Shown one piece after another: positions 23,128 through 29,311 of a DNA stretch of 29,311 nucleotides. Position 1 is the first letter of the stretch. Each line of letters opens with the position of its first letter. Origin of the DNA: DAOMOP01 sp035444405 (GTDB lineage Bacteria > Pseudomonadota > Gammaproteobacteria > Burkholderiales > Rhodocyclaceae); the NCBI GenBank assembly GCA_035444405.1, contig DAOMOP010000032.1, forward strand, positions 1-29,311, written 5' to 3'. The translations under genes were made by a program, and so were the position numbers. A model generated the notes under the pieces. That model saw nothing but the letters and a program-made list of their open reading frames with translations, ran no database searches and was not told where the DNA came from.

Positions 23128-24327
23128 CTACGCCTGCATGCGGATCAGCGGAATCCACATCTCCTGCGGCGACAATCCGCCATGCACCCCGATCATGCGG
23201 GGCACCTTCTCGCCGGGAAGCCGATCCCGAATCGTCCAGCCGGGCTGCATCAGCAGGGTGTGCGTGCCGACACGCTCGCCGATGCGCCGATGATACGGCG
23301 CCGGACCGAAGAAGCCGCGCGCAAGCAGGTCGGCCGAGCGCACGAGCACGGCCTTGCCGGCCAGCACCTCGCCGGCGAAGGCCGCAAATTCCGCCTCGGC
23401 CCCGTCGCGAACATCGGCGAACGCCGCGCGGCGCTCACCGAACAGCGGACCGTTCAGCATCGCGACCGCGTCGGGATGCTCGTCGAGATCGATCAGTCGC
23501 GTCTCGGGCGAGTCGATGAAACCATGGTCGGCACTGATCAGCATCTCCGCCTCGAGCGGCGCAAGGCGCTCGGCCAGGCGCCCCATCGCGGCGTCGATAC
23601 GCCAGAACTCTTCGACGACCGCGCCGGACTCGCAACCGCAGTCGTGGCTGAGCGCGTCGAAGTCCGGATAGTAGGCATGCACGTAGCCGCCGCCGCTCGC
23701 GGACAGCGCCGCAGCAGCGGCCGCGACGGCATCGACCATGCCGTCCAGACCCTCGTAGGCACGGATGCGGGCACCGCGACAGTGGCGTTGCGAATACGCG
23801 GACCTCGCGATGTGGCGCGGTGAAACCATGATCGCCGGACGCCGGCGCTCGATGAACAGCGTGCGGTAGGGAAAGAGCCGTTCGACATCCCCCACATCGA
23901 CCACGCCACCCGTACGCAGTGTCAGTGGCAGCGGCGCGATGATGCCGCCGAAACGGTGATCCCGGATGAACCAGCCGGTCAGGCCGTGTTCGGCCGGCGC
24001 AATGCCGGTCAGCACCGTCGTCACGGCACTCGCCGTCGTGGACGGGAAGACCGACGTGATGCGCCGCACGCGGTTCGCGAGCAGCCGGCTGCCCCGGCCG
24101 TGACGCTGCAGAAAGGCATCGCCCAGCCCGTCGACGAGCACGAAGACCAGTACCCGAGCGGTGGACCGGACGGGCTGTACGACGGAGCCGCTCGCCGGGA
24201 AAGTCCACATCTCCCCGTCGAGAAAGGCCCCGATCGCGCCGACCAGGCCGTACAAGCCCCCGTCGCCGTAATCCGCCACGACCGCATCATCGGGGAGTCG
24301 AAACGGCAGTTCGCGGTCGGTTTGCAT
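23128..24327 (-). CDS. Alkaline-phosphatase-superfamily phosphodiesterase/nucleotide pyrophosphatase
   Basis: 399-residue protein of the type I phosphodiesterase/nucleotide pyrophosphatase group. Metal and catalytic residues are visible: Asp in FVLVDGLGD, Thr nucleophile in VFPSTTASAVTTVLTG, the Asp/His set in YYPDFDALSHDCG, SADHGFID, and a late His in IGVHGGLSPQEMWIP. It lacks a signal peptide, so it is probably cytosolic, hydrolysing a phosphodiester or phosphonate-like substrate. ATG 24327 is chosen; a TTG at 24339 is in frame. No neighbour shows its substrate. Confidence 0.88.
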   Translation of the reverse strand: MQTDRELPFRLPDDAVVADYGDGGLYGLVGAIGAFLDGEMWTFPASGSVVQPVRSTARVLVFVLVDGLGDAFLQRHGRGSRLLANRVRRITSVFPSTTASAVTTVLTGIAPAEHGLTGWFIRDHRFGGIIAPLPLTLRTGGVVDVGDVERLFPYRTLFIERRRPAIMVSPRHIARSAYSQRHCRGARIRAYEGLDGMVDAVAAAAAALSASGGGYVHAYYPDFDALSHDCGCESGAVVEEFWRIDAAMGRLAERLAPLEAEMLISADHGFIDSPETRLIDLDEHPDAVAMLNGPLFGERRAAFADVRDGAEAEFAAFAGEVLAGKAVLVRSADLLARGFFGPAPYHRRIGERVGTHTLLMQPGWTIRDRLPGEKVPRMIGVHGGLSPQEMWIPLIRMQA

Positions 24328-24343
24328 CGTAAGCCCCAATCAG

Positions 24344-24374
24344 GGAGGCCCGATACTTCCAGGCTGGGGCCTCC
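24344..24374. repeat. Inverted repeat in the phosphodiesterase leader
   Basis: Perfect 8-bp arms GGAGGCCC / GGGCCTCC (24344-24351 and 24367-24374) with a 15-base loop. It lies 17-47 bases upstream of the start codon, where it could act as an RNA hairpin or an operator. Confidence 0.45.
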
Positions 24375-24567
24375 TCCACTCACCCGAAATTCTATCCGAC
24401 GGCCCCGGCCGGGATGACGTTCCCAAAGGGTTCTGCGTACATGGGCGATGAAGCACCTGAGGTGACCGAGCCGTAGTCACCGGTCCTTGGTGCGCACGGA
24501 AGAACGAGCGCTTCCGGGCGCCTCATCCTGCACAGAGTCGCCGCGCGAACACAGAGTCAAAAATTTG

Positions 24568-24596
24568 TTGCGAACGCTTCTCATTGTCGATATCCT
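24568..24596 (+). promoter_or_regulatory. Promoter with Fur-like box, small-protein/DUF2325 operon
   Basis: A -35 TTGCGA (24568-24573) and -10 TATCCT (24591-24596) lie 17 bp apart. The spacer holds a sequence resembling a Fur box: TTGCGAACGCTTCTCATTG compares well with TGCGAATGATTCTCATT, the common proteobacterial form. Binding here would block the promoter under iron-replete conditions. Confidence 0.5.
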
Positions 24597-24652
24597 GGCT
24601 GGCATGTCCGCGATCGCGAGGCCGCATGCAATTTAAATCGAGGAGTCCGAGC

Positions 24653-24967
24653 ATGGAAATGGATACCGACACACCCCAAACCCCCTGCCCCCTGGGCATG
24701 ATCGCGGCCACCGTCGCATTGATGACGCGCTACGCCGACCCGGCTCGCGGGCAGACGCACGCAGGTCCGTGCGACATACATCCGCTTCTCGCCAAGAAGA
24801 TCGTCTCCAATCTCTTTTTTCTGCAGCACCATCCCGACCTGCCCCCGGCATTCGGCCGGGTCATGGCACAGGCTCACGCACAATGGCGCAGCATGATCGA
24901 TGAGGGCACCGGCGAGCGTCGCGCGACATTCGCCCACGCCTCCTCCGGCCCAACCATCCGCCACTGA
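24653..24967 (+). CDS. Small protein of unknown function, first gene of the DUF2325 operon
   Basis: 104 residues, not recognised. After a short acidic start (MEMDTDTPQTPCPLG), helices are predicted around GMIAATVALMTRYAD, HPLLAKKIVSNLFFLQHHPD and AFGRVMAQAHAQWRSM. Several His and two Cys residues could bind metal or haem, but no motif is clear. GAGGAG lies 7 bases upstream of ATG 24653. It heads a three-gene operon in which each gene has a strong GAGGAG or AGGAG site. It may be distantly similar to the next gene, though the similarity is weak. Confidence 0.75.
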   Translation: MEMDTDTPQTPCPLGMIAATVALMTRYADPARGQTHAGPCDIHPLLAKKIVSNLFFLQHHPDLPPAFGRVMAQAHAQWRSMIDEGTGERRATFAHASSGPTIRH

Positions 24968-25036
24968 AATTGCGTGCTGCAGGGCACGGACAGCGCCCTT
25001 TCCACACGCACCGGACCGACCCGAGGAGTTTTACCG

Positions 25037-25249
25037 ATGCACCTCGACACCTCTCCGACACGACTCGATCTGATGCATGCTGCGCTCGCTCACCTCGGCC
25101 AGCTCGCACAGACCGGCTGCCCCCGCGCGGGTCATCGCGCCCGCCTCCTGATCGACCACATGGCGTGCGACAACGATCACGCCGGCGATGAAGCGCAGGC
25201 GATACTGCGTCACCTGCTCGAGCGGCTCGAACCACGGAATCACCGCTGA
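25037..25249 (+). CDS. Small His-rich helical protein
   Basis: 70 residues, not recognised: MHLDTSPTRLDLMHAALAHL, then TGCPRAGHRARLLIDHMACDNDHAGDEAQAILRHLLERLEP. It is wholly helical, with two Cys and six or more His residues, a possible metal-binding pattern. ATG 25037 has AGGAG 8 bases upstream. It lies 69 bases after the previous gene and 113 before the DUF2325 gene. It could be a metal, haem or redox accessory; that is inference from composition and the Fur-like promoter. Confidence 0.7.
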   Translation: MHLDTSPTRLDLMHAALAHLGQLAQTGCPRAGHRARLLIDHMACDNDHAGDEAQAILRHLLERLEPRNHR

Positions 25250-25362
25250 AAGGCACGCAGCGCCGTCATGCAAGATCCGGCTGGAACGCCGCCGCCTCCG
25301 CTCCGAAACCCGCAGCCTTCTCGCCAAGCTCTCATCTCCGCATCCGTACGAGGAGAACATCG

Positions 25363-26043
25363 ATGAACATCAAGGCGGAAACCCGCACCATCACCGATTG
25401 CGACTTCGATCGCCTGGCCGACGAACACCGGATCCTCGTCGCCAGCCACGGCGAAGCGCAGACCCGCTGCAGCGACGTGATCGCCCGTCAGGCTGCCGAG
25501 ATCGAGACGCTGCGGGCACACGTCATGCGCCTGCGGGCGGAAGTCATTCGTCGTGATACGCAGATCGCTTTTCTTCGGGCCGATCAGGCCGAGATCGAGA
25601 AGGCCATGCCGGGGCTGCCCAGCCGGCTGGCGCTTGCCAGAAAGGTCAACACCTTGATGGCACGCACTCAGGAGCTGCTGCGCGAGCGCCATGCCCGCTG
25701 GCACCGGCCCGACGACGAGCGCCCGGTGAAGCTCGAGCAGGCAACGGTGCTGAGTCATCTCGACAACCGCACGGTCCTGTGCATCGGGCGCGACGAGTCG
25801 GCAGCCAGGTTCGTGATGAAGCTGGTCGAAATGGCCGGTGGCCGCTTCGCCCATGACCCGGCCGATGACCTGGATGATCCCACGCGCATCGAGCAGAGCA
25901 TGAGGGCGGCCGACCTGGTCATCTGCCAGGCCGGATGCATCAGCCAGAATGCATACTGGCGCGTACGCGATCATTGCAGGCGCACCGGCAAAGCCTGCCT
26001 TCTCGTCGAAAGCCCACGGGAATTGCCACTGCCCTCGAGGTGA
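25363..26043 (+). CDS. DUF2325 protein with N-terminal coiled coil
   Basis: 226 residues. The N-terminal half (about 15-115) is a charged coiled coil (RQAAEIETLRAHVMRLRAEVIRRDTQIAFLRADQAEIEK). The C-terminal half is the DUF2325 domain: TVLCIGRDESAARFVMKLVEMAGGRFAHDP, ADLVICQAGCISQNAYWRVRDHCRRTGKACLLVESPRELPL. DUF2325 has no firm function; it often sits near iron or stress genes. ATG 25363 follows GAGGAG by 7 bases. It ends the operon and is followed by a bidirectional terminator shared with tRNA-Gly. Confidence 0.9.
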   Translation: MNIKAETRTITDCDFDRLADEHRILVASHGEAQTRCSDVIARQAAEIETLRAHVMRLRAEVIRRDTQIAFLRADQAEIEKAMPGLPSRLALARKVNTLMARTQELLRERHARWHRPDDERPVKLEQATVLSHLDNRTVLCIGRDESAARFVMKLVEMAGGRFAHDPADDLDDPTRIEQSMRAADLVICQAGCISQNAYWRVRDHCRRTGKACLLVESPRELPLPSR

Positions 26044-26142
26044 CATCGAGGCTTTCCTACATGCCGCGGCCAGACCGATGCAAAGCAAGGTGTGCGGCCA
26101 AGCCGCGCCTGGAAGCGGCGCCGGGCGGAAGCCGCTGGAATG

Positions 26143-26168
26143 AAAAAAGGGACCGAAGTCCCTTTTTT
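26143..26168. terminator. Bidirectional rho-independent terminator
   Basis: AAAAAAGGGAC-CGAA-GTCCCTTTTTT: an 11-bp stem with tetraloop, flanked by T-runs in both directions. It serves the DUF2325 operon on the plus strand and tRNA-Gly on the minus strand, where the loop reads TTCG, an unusually stable tetraloop. Confidence 0.9.
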
Positions 26169-26176
26169 CAATAGCT

Positions 26177-26200
26177 TACGGAATTCAGTGGAATTCCGTA
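26177..26200. repeat. Second hairpin downstream of tRNA-Gly
   Basis: Perfect 10-bp stem TACGGAATTC/GAATTCCGTA with a 4-base loop, 10 bases after the tRNA-Gly 3' end on the minus strand and 8 bases before the terminator hairpin. It may guide 3'-end processing of the tRNA precursor, or act as a backup terminator. Confidence 0.6.
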
Positions 26201-26210
26201 GCAGTGCAAC

Positions 26211-26286
26211 TGGAGCGGGAAACGAGTCTCGAACTCGCGACCTCAACCTTGGCAAGGTTGCGCTCTACCAACTGAGCTATTCCCGC
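26211..26286 (-). tRNA. tRNA-Gly (anticodon GCC)
   Basis: 76-base tRNA with an encoded CCA. The acceptor GCGGGAA pairs with TTCCCGC. The D-arm is GCTCAGTTGGTAGAGC, the anticodon stem CAACC/GGTTG frames TTGCCAA with GCC (26251-26253 on the complementary strand), and the T-arm is GCGAGTTCGAGACTCGT. It reads GGC and GGU. Confidence 0.98.
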
Positions 26287-26376
26287 ATCGTGTTCTGTCT
26301 GCTGCGGCGGGGCCAACATGCAAGCCCCGCTGCCGCCTCGCTGTGCCGCTGGCATCGCGGCGGCCAACGGGGGCGA

Positions 26377-26405
26377 ACTATACCCGGCTTCGCCTCGGCC
26401 TGCAA
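26377..26405 (-). promoter_or_regulatory. Promoter of tRNA-Gly
   Basis: TTGCAG (26405-26400) and TATAGT (26382-26377) lie exactly 17 bp apart on the minus strand. The discriminator TCGCCCCC is GC-rich, as expected for stringently controlled RNA promoters. The tRNA begins about 84 bases beyond the predicted start, so there is a long processed leader. Confidence 0.7.
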
Positions 26406-26777
26406 GCCCGCGCGATCGTATCCACCGTCTCCAGGCTCGGAGGTCTCGGGGCGGCGTTGCCCACCCGCTGCCACCATCGCCAAAACGAGCCGACGGCTGA
26501 ATTCGGTGTTCAGCGGTCGTTCGAGCGCCTGCGATTGCAGGCTGGCGACTGACGGCATCTGGTCTGTTCGTCTCCCCACCGATCCGATGGCTGCACCCTA
26601 AAAATCCCGTTCAGGGTTCGGCTACACAATCCATCGCAGCACCCGGCATCGTCGCTCCTCGCATGTCGAACGCATTGGGTATCTCTTTGTTTCCATCGTG
26701 CAGCCGTCCGATGACACGAAGGTACAATCCGCTTCCGCGCCCTTGCTGCGGGTGATCACTTGGACGATGAGGAGCCT
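26406..26777. other. Intergenic region before the glycine-zipper gene
   Basis: 372 bases with no supported gene. A -10-like TACAAT (26723-26728) with only a weak -35 may start transcription of the glycine-zipper gene. I see nothing else. Confidence 0.4.
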
Positions 26778-27329
26778 ATGGACAAATCAATGCTGCTGGG
26801 CGTGACGCTGGGAGCGCTTGGGGTTACCGCAGGCGGTGCCGTTGCGACCTACAGCCTGGTCGACTTTGGGCCGAAATACGCCGACGTACTTGTCGTACAG
26901 CCCCTCACGGAAACGATCAGCACGCCGCGCGAAGTCTGCAAGGACGTTGTCGTAACTCATCGAAGCCCGGTCAAGGATCAACACCAGATTGCCGGTACGG
27001 TGATTGGCGCGCTGGCAGGCGGCCTACTGGGTAATCAGGTCGGAGGCGGCAGCGGCAAGAAGGTCGCGACTGTCGCCGGAGCAGCCGCCGGTGGTTATGC
27101 GGGCAAGAAAGTTCAAGAGAACATGCAGGCCAGCAACACATACCACACCACAGAGACACGGTGCACAACGGTGAACGACACCAGCGAGAAGGTGGTCGGC
27201 TATGACGTCGAATATCGACTTGGCAACCAGCTCGGACGCGTGCGGATGGATTACGAGCCTGGTCCGCGCATTCCTGTCAAGGATGGTCAGCTCGTCCTGA
27301 CCGGGGGGCAGCATCCGCCTGGGCGATAG
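26778..27329 (+). CDS. Glycine-zipper 2TM outer-membrane-associated protein
   Basis: 183 residues. An N-terminal hydrophobic segment (MLLGVTLGALGVTAGGAVATYSLVDF, about 5-30) is a signal anchor. The central glycine zipper (GTVIGALAGGLLGNQVGGGSGKKVATVAGAAAGGYAGKKVQ, about 72-112) matches the 2TM/SlyB-like family. The C-terminal beta domain (TYHTTETRCTTV...KVVGYDVEYRLGNQLGRVRMDYEPG) is also typical. Such proteins help envelope integrity and stress tolerance. I chose ATG 26778 (GAGGAG 3 bases upstream, short); TTG 26760 is possible. No lipobox is visible. Confidence 0.88.
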   Translation: MDKSMLLGVTLGALGVTAGGAVATYSLVDFGPKYADVLVVQPLTETISTPREVCKDVVVTHRSPVKDQHQIAGTVIGALAGGLLGNQVGGGSGKKVATVAGAAAGGYAGKKVQENMQASNTYHTTETRCTTVNDTSEKVVGYDVEYRLGNQLGRVRMDYEPGPRIPVKDGQLVLTGGQHPPGR

Positions 27330-27848
27330 TGCGATCGTTCCGGTTCGGAGGACCACTGAACTCGAGTTCCGCTCGGTTGTGGGGGTTGGGGCGCGAACCG
27401 AAGCTGCGCCATCGAGCTTTCGGGCGGCATACTCCCTGCATCGGCTTGATGATCGACGGTAATTCCTGGCTGAGGCCTGCTTCCGGGGGTGGTCCTTGTG
27501 AGGCGCATGGCCGGCGGCGACCGGGTAACGAACCGGACACGGTCGAGGTCGCCTCGGCCGCAGTGCGCGGTGTGTGCATCGACGGGCCATGGCATCACAG
27601 CCTGCGCGGGGTGCGCTCGGCCTGCGGTCACTGGCTACGCTGGACGGCCTTGCCGGAAGGGGCATCGGGCCGGGGCACGAGCGCGCCGAGCACCTCCGGA
27701 TGAATCGGTGGCTCTATTGTGCCGATCCGTCACAGCCGTTGAGCGGCTGCTGAAGGCGGCGTTGCCGTGGGCGCGGGGGGAGTAGCGGCAGCTGGCATGA
27801 GGAGGACAACAAGACAAGACGGCCAGCGGCGAACCATCCCGCCCCGGA
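27330..27848. other. Gene-poor stretch, possible repeat remnant
   Basis: 519 bases with no gene I can support. Frames at 27329-27703 (carrying RHRAFGRHTPCIGLM) and 27489-27785 are open but their composition looks like chance in GC-rich DNA or a non-coding repeat. A GAGGAGG run at about 27797-27803 is not followed by a good ORF. No terminator for the neighbouring genes is obvious. Confidence 0.4.
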
Positions 27849-28805
27849 TTACGCGGCCTGCGCCAGCGCGTCCTCAACATAGTCGAGCCGTGGCCCGGCC
27901 GGTACGATGCCGCTCGGATTGAGCGCGCTGATCGAGTAGTAGCCGGTCTTGATGTGATCGGGCCGCACGCTGGCCGCAAAGGCCGGGATCGCGAGCAGTC
28001 GCCGAAGGTAGGCCAGCACCGCGGGATAGGCCGACAGCGCCCGCAGGTTGCACTTGAACAGGCTGTAGTACGCCAGCTCGAAGCGGATCAGCGTCACGAA
28101 AGCGCGGATGTCGGTTTCGGTCAGCCGCTCTCCGGCCAGCCAGCGCGACTGCGCGAGCCGCTCCTCCATCCAGTCGAGCGTCGCGAAGACCTTCTCCACG
28201 GCTTCGTCGTAGGCTTTCTGACTGCCGGCAAATCCCGCCTGATAGACGCCGTTGTTGAAGTCGGTGTATAGGCGCTCATTCACCCGCCCGATCTCGGCCT
28301 CGAGGGCCGCCGGTCGGAGCTCGACGGTGTTGTCGGCGAACGCGGCGAAATCGCGATCGAGAATCCGGAGGATGTCGGCCGACTCGTTATTGACGATCGT
28401 GCGCGTCACCGTGTCCCACAGCACCGGCACGGTGGCGCGGCCGCTATAGGTCGGGTCGGCGCACGTATAGAGCTCGTGCAGGTGGGTCGCGCCGTTCGTA
28501 GTGTCGACGTCGCTGTCGTACTCGCCGGTGAATTGCCAGCCCTGGTCGCCCAGGCGCGGATCGACCACGGTGACGCCGATCACGCGCTCGAGCCGCTTCA
28601 GGCGCAGCGCGATCAGCGTCCGACTCGCCCACGGGCAGATATAGGCGACGTAAAGCCGATAACGGCCGGGCTCGGCGACGAAGCCGCGTTCGCTGTCGAC
28701 GCCGATCCGATCGCGAAAGCCGGAGCGCTGCCGGATGAAGCGTCCGTCGTCGTCGCTGGCCTGCACCGGTTGCCACTTATCCGCCCATCGTCCGTTTACA
28801 AGCAT
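27849..28805 (-). CDS. yqjG: Glutathionyl-hydroquinone reductase (GST superfamily, YqjG/ECM4 type)
   Basis: 318-residue Xi-class glutathione transferase. The active-site motif YICPWASR (Cys57) takes glutathione from glutathionyl-hydroquinones through a mixed disulfide. The thioredoxin half continues to VPVLWDTVTRTIVNNESADILRIL, and the helical half has NERLYTDFNNGVYQAGFAGSQ and ERLTETDIRAFVTLIRFE, all family signatures. It helps detoxify quinones and aromatic compounds. ATG 28805 follows GGAGG by 7 bases. A LysR-type regulator lies upstream on the same strand, with dyads between. Confidence 0.95.
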   Translation of the reverse strand: MLVNGRWADKWQPVQASDDDGRFIRQRSGFRDRIGVDSERGFVAEPGRYRLYVAYICPWASRTLIALRLKRLERVIGVTVVDPRLGDQGWQFTGEYDSDVDTTNGATHLHELYTCADPTYSGRATVPVLWDTVTRTIVNNESADILRILDRDFAAFADNTVELRPAALEAEIGRVNERLYTDFNNGVYQAGFAGSQKAYDEAVEKVFATLDWMEERLAQSRWLAGERLTETDIRAFVTLIRFELAYYSLFKCNLRALSAYPAVLAYLRRLLAIPAFAASVRPDHIKTGYYSISALNPSGIVPAGPRLDYVEDALAQAA

Positions 28806-28816
28806 GTCCCATCCTC

Positions 28817-28868
28817 CGTATCCGTTCGGGAGCCCTCGCTCCCCGATACAACCACTCTAACGGATACG
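28817..28868. repeat. Nested dyads in the yqjG leader
   Basis: An outer perfect 10-bp dyad CGTATCCGTT/AACGGATACG (28817-28826 and 28859-28868) encloses an inner 6-bp hairpin GGGAGC/GCTCCC (28828-28833 and 28838-28843). It sits just upstream of the yqjG ribosome-binding site, between it and the LysR gene. It could be a regulator site or a leader RNA structure. Confidence 0.55.
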
Positions 28869-28977
28869 AATCAGTCGATAAACGGCTGCTGGCGGCATTC
28901 ACCATCCCGTCTGGTGCAACAATCGATCGTGCGATGCACGGCCACGACGGCGACGCGGCGCGGCAGGCGGCAGGTCA

Positions 28978-29311
28978 TTACGCCAACCGCATCGCGGCGA
29001 GCCGCTCGGCGAGAAAGTCGAGCAGCGCACGCACCTTGGGTGCGACATGCTTGCGGGTGGGATAGATCGCGTAAATGCCCAGCTCGATCGAGCGGTACGC
29101 GGGCATCAGCTCGACGAGCGCGCCGGCGGCGAGATCGGGCCCGACCAGAAAGCTCGGCTGCAGGATCACGCCCTGGTGCGCGAGCGCGGCGGCGCGGCAG
29201 GTGTCGCCGCTGTTGGTATGGATGCACGGATCGGTTCTCACGCTGACCCGTCCGTCCGGACCGTCGAAGTGCCATTCGTCCCCGCTCGACCAGTAGCTGT
29301 AACCGATCACC
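28978..29311 (-). CDS. LysR-type regulator, C-terminal part (5' truncated)
   Basis: About 110 codons, ending at TAA 28978 and open to the window edge. The fragment is the second half of a LysR substrate-binding domain: SVRTDPCIHTNSGDTCRAAALAHQGVILQPSFLV, AAGALVELMPAYRSIELGIYAIYPTRKHVAPKVRALLDFLAERL. The last phrase is the classic LysR C-terminus. The DNA-binding part is outside. It lies on the same strand as yqjG, which it may control. Confidence 0.93.
   Translation of the reverse strand, partial: VIGYSYWSSGDEWHFDGPDGRVSVRTDPCIHTNSGDTCRAAALAHQGVILQPSFLVGPDLAAGALVELMPAYRSIELGIYAIYPTRKHVAPKVRALLDFLAERLAAMRLA

Noticed and set aside
27489..27785. 98-codon frame in the gene-poor stretch
   Set aside because: Arg/Cys-rich with no known domain; it overlaps another open frame and probably is chance.
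1..29311. CRISPR array, insertion sequences, prophage or integrase genes
   Set aside because: I saw no direct-repeat array, transposase, integrase or long terminal inverted repeats.

Overview
The window is a GC-rich, gene-dense bacterial chromosomal segment with no phage, insertion sequence or CRISPR array that I can see. Codon use, the gene families (DUF1178, DUF3833, DUF2325, TRAP transporter, B12-binding MerR regulator) and tRNA genes with an encoded CCA suggest a betaproteobacterium, perhaps of the Rhodocyclales (Azoarcus/Thauera type). That placement is inference, made without a database search.

Layout. (1) 2-3021: the 3' part of katG converges on a BON-domain lipoprotein gene across a strong shared hairpin, followed by a VapBC-like toxin-antitoxin pair. 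(2) 3263-11239: the centrepiece. A B12-binding MerR regulator with the CarH/LitR light-sensor motif is transcribed divergently from a minus-strand operon. That operon encodes a small exported protein, an FAD amine oxidoreductase-like protein, a DUF1365 protein, a cyclopropane-fatty-acid-synthase-like methyltransferase, an MFS transporter (apparently frameshifted), a DUF3833 lipoprotein, an SDR and an NTF2-like protein. Every junction is a 4-base ATGA/GTGA overlap, and two of them are bridged by micro-ORFs of 32 and 24 codons that keep the overlap chain unbroken. Three perfect 13-bp palindromes (TTGTCC-W-GGACAA) sit in and near the divergent promoters and are the likely operators. (3) 11240-16303: a degenerate HD-GYP gene with a possible sigma-54 promoter, a CPA1 antiporter, and an exported MsrA-MsrB-thioredoxin-fold operon. 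(4) 16369-19663: a complete tripartite TRAP transporter (dctM, dctQ, dctP). (5) 20417-24327: a DeaD-type RNA helicase, tRNA-Leu(UAA), a DUF1178 gene and an alkaline-phosphatase-superfamily phosphodiesterase. (6) 24568-26043: a small three-gene operon (two unrecognised small proteins and a DUF2325 protein) behind a promoter with a Fur-like box. (7) 26143-29311: tRNA-Gly(GCC) with a shared bidirectional terminator, a glycine-zipper protein, a gene-poor stretch, a glutathionyl-hydroquinone reductase, and the 3' part of a LysR-type regulator gene.

The genes share an oxidative and photo-oxidative stress theme: KatG, the exported Msr pair, the glutathionyl-hydroquinone reductase and the putatively light/B12-controlled lipid-modification operon. 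The most promising lead is the LitR-type operon: its palindromic operators carry the ribosome-binding sites of both divergent genes, and its overlap chain contains two unexplained micro-ORFs.
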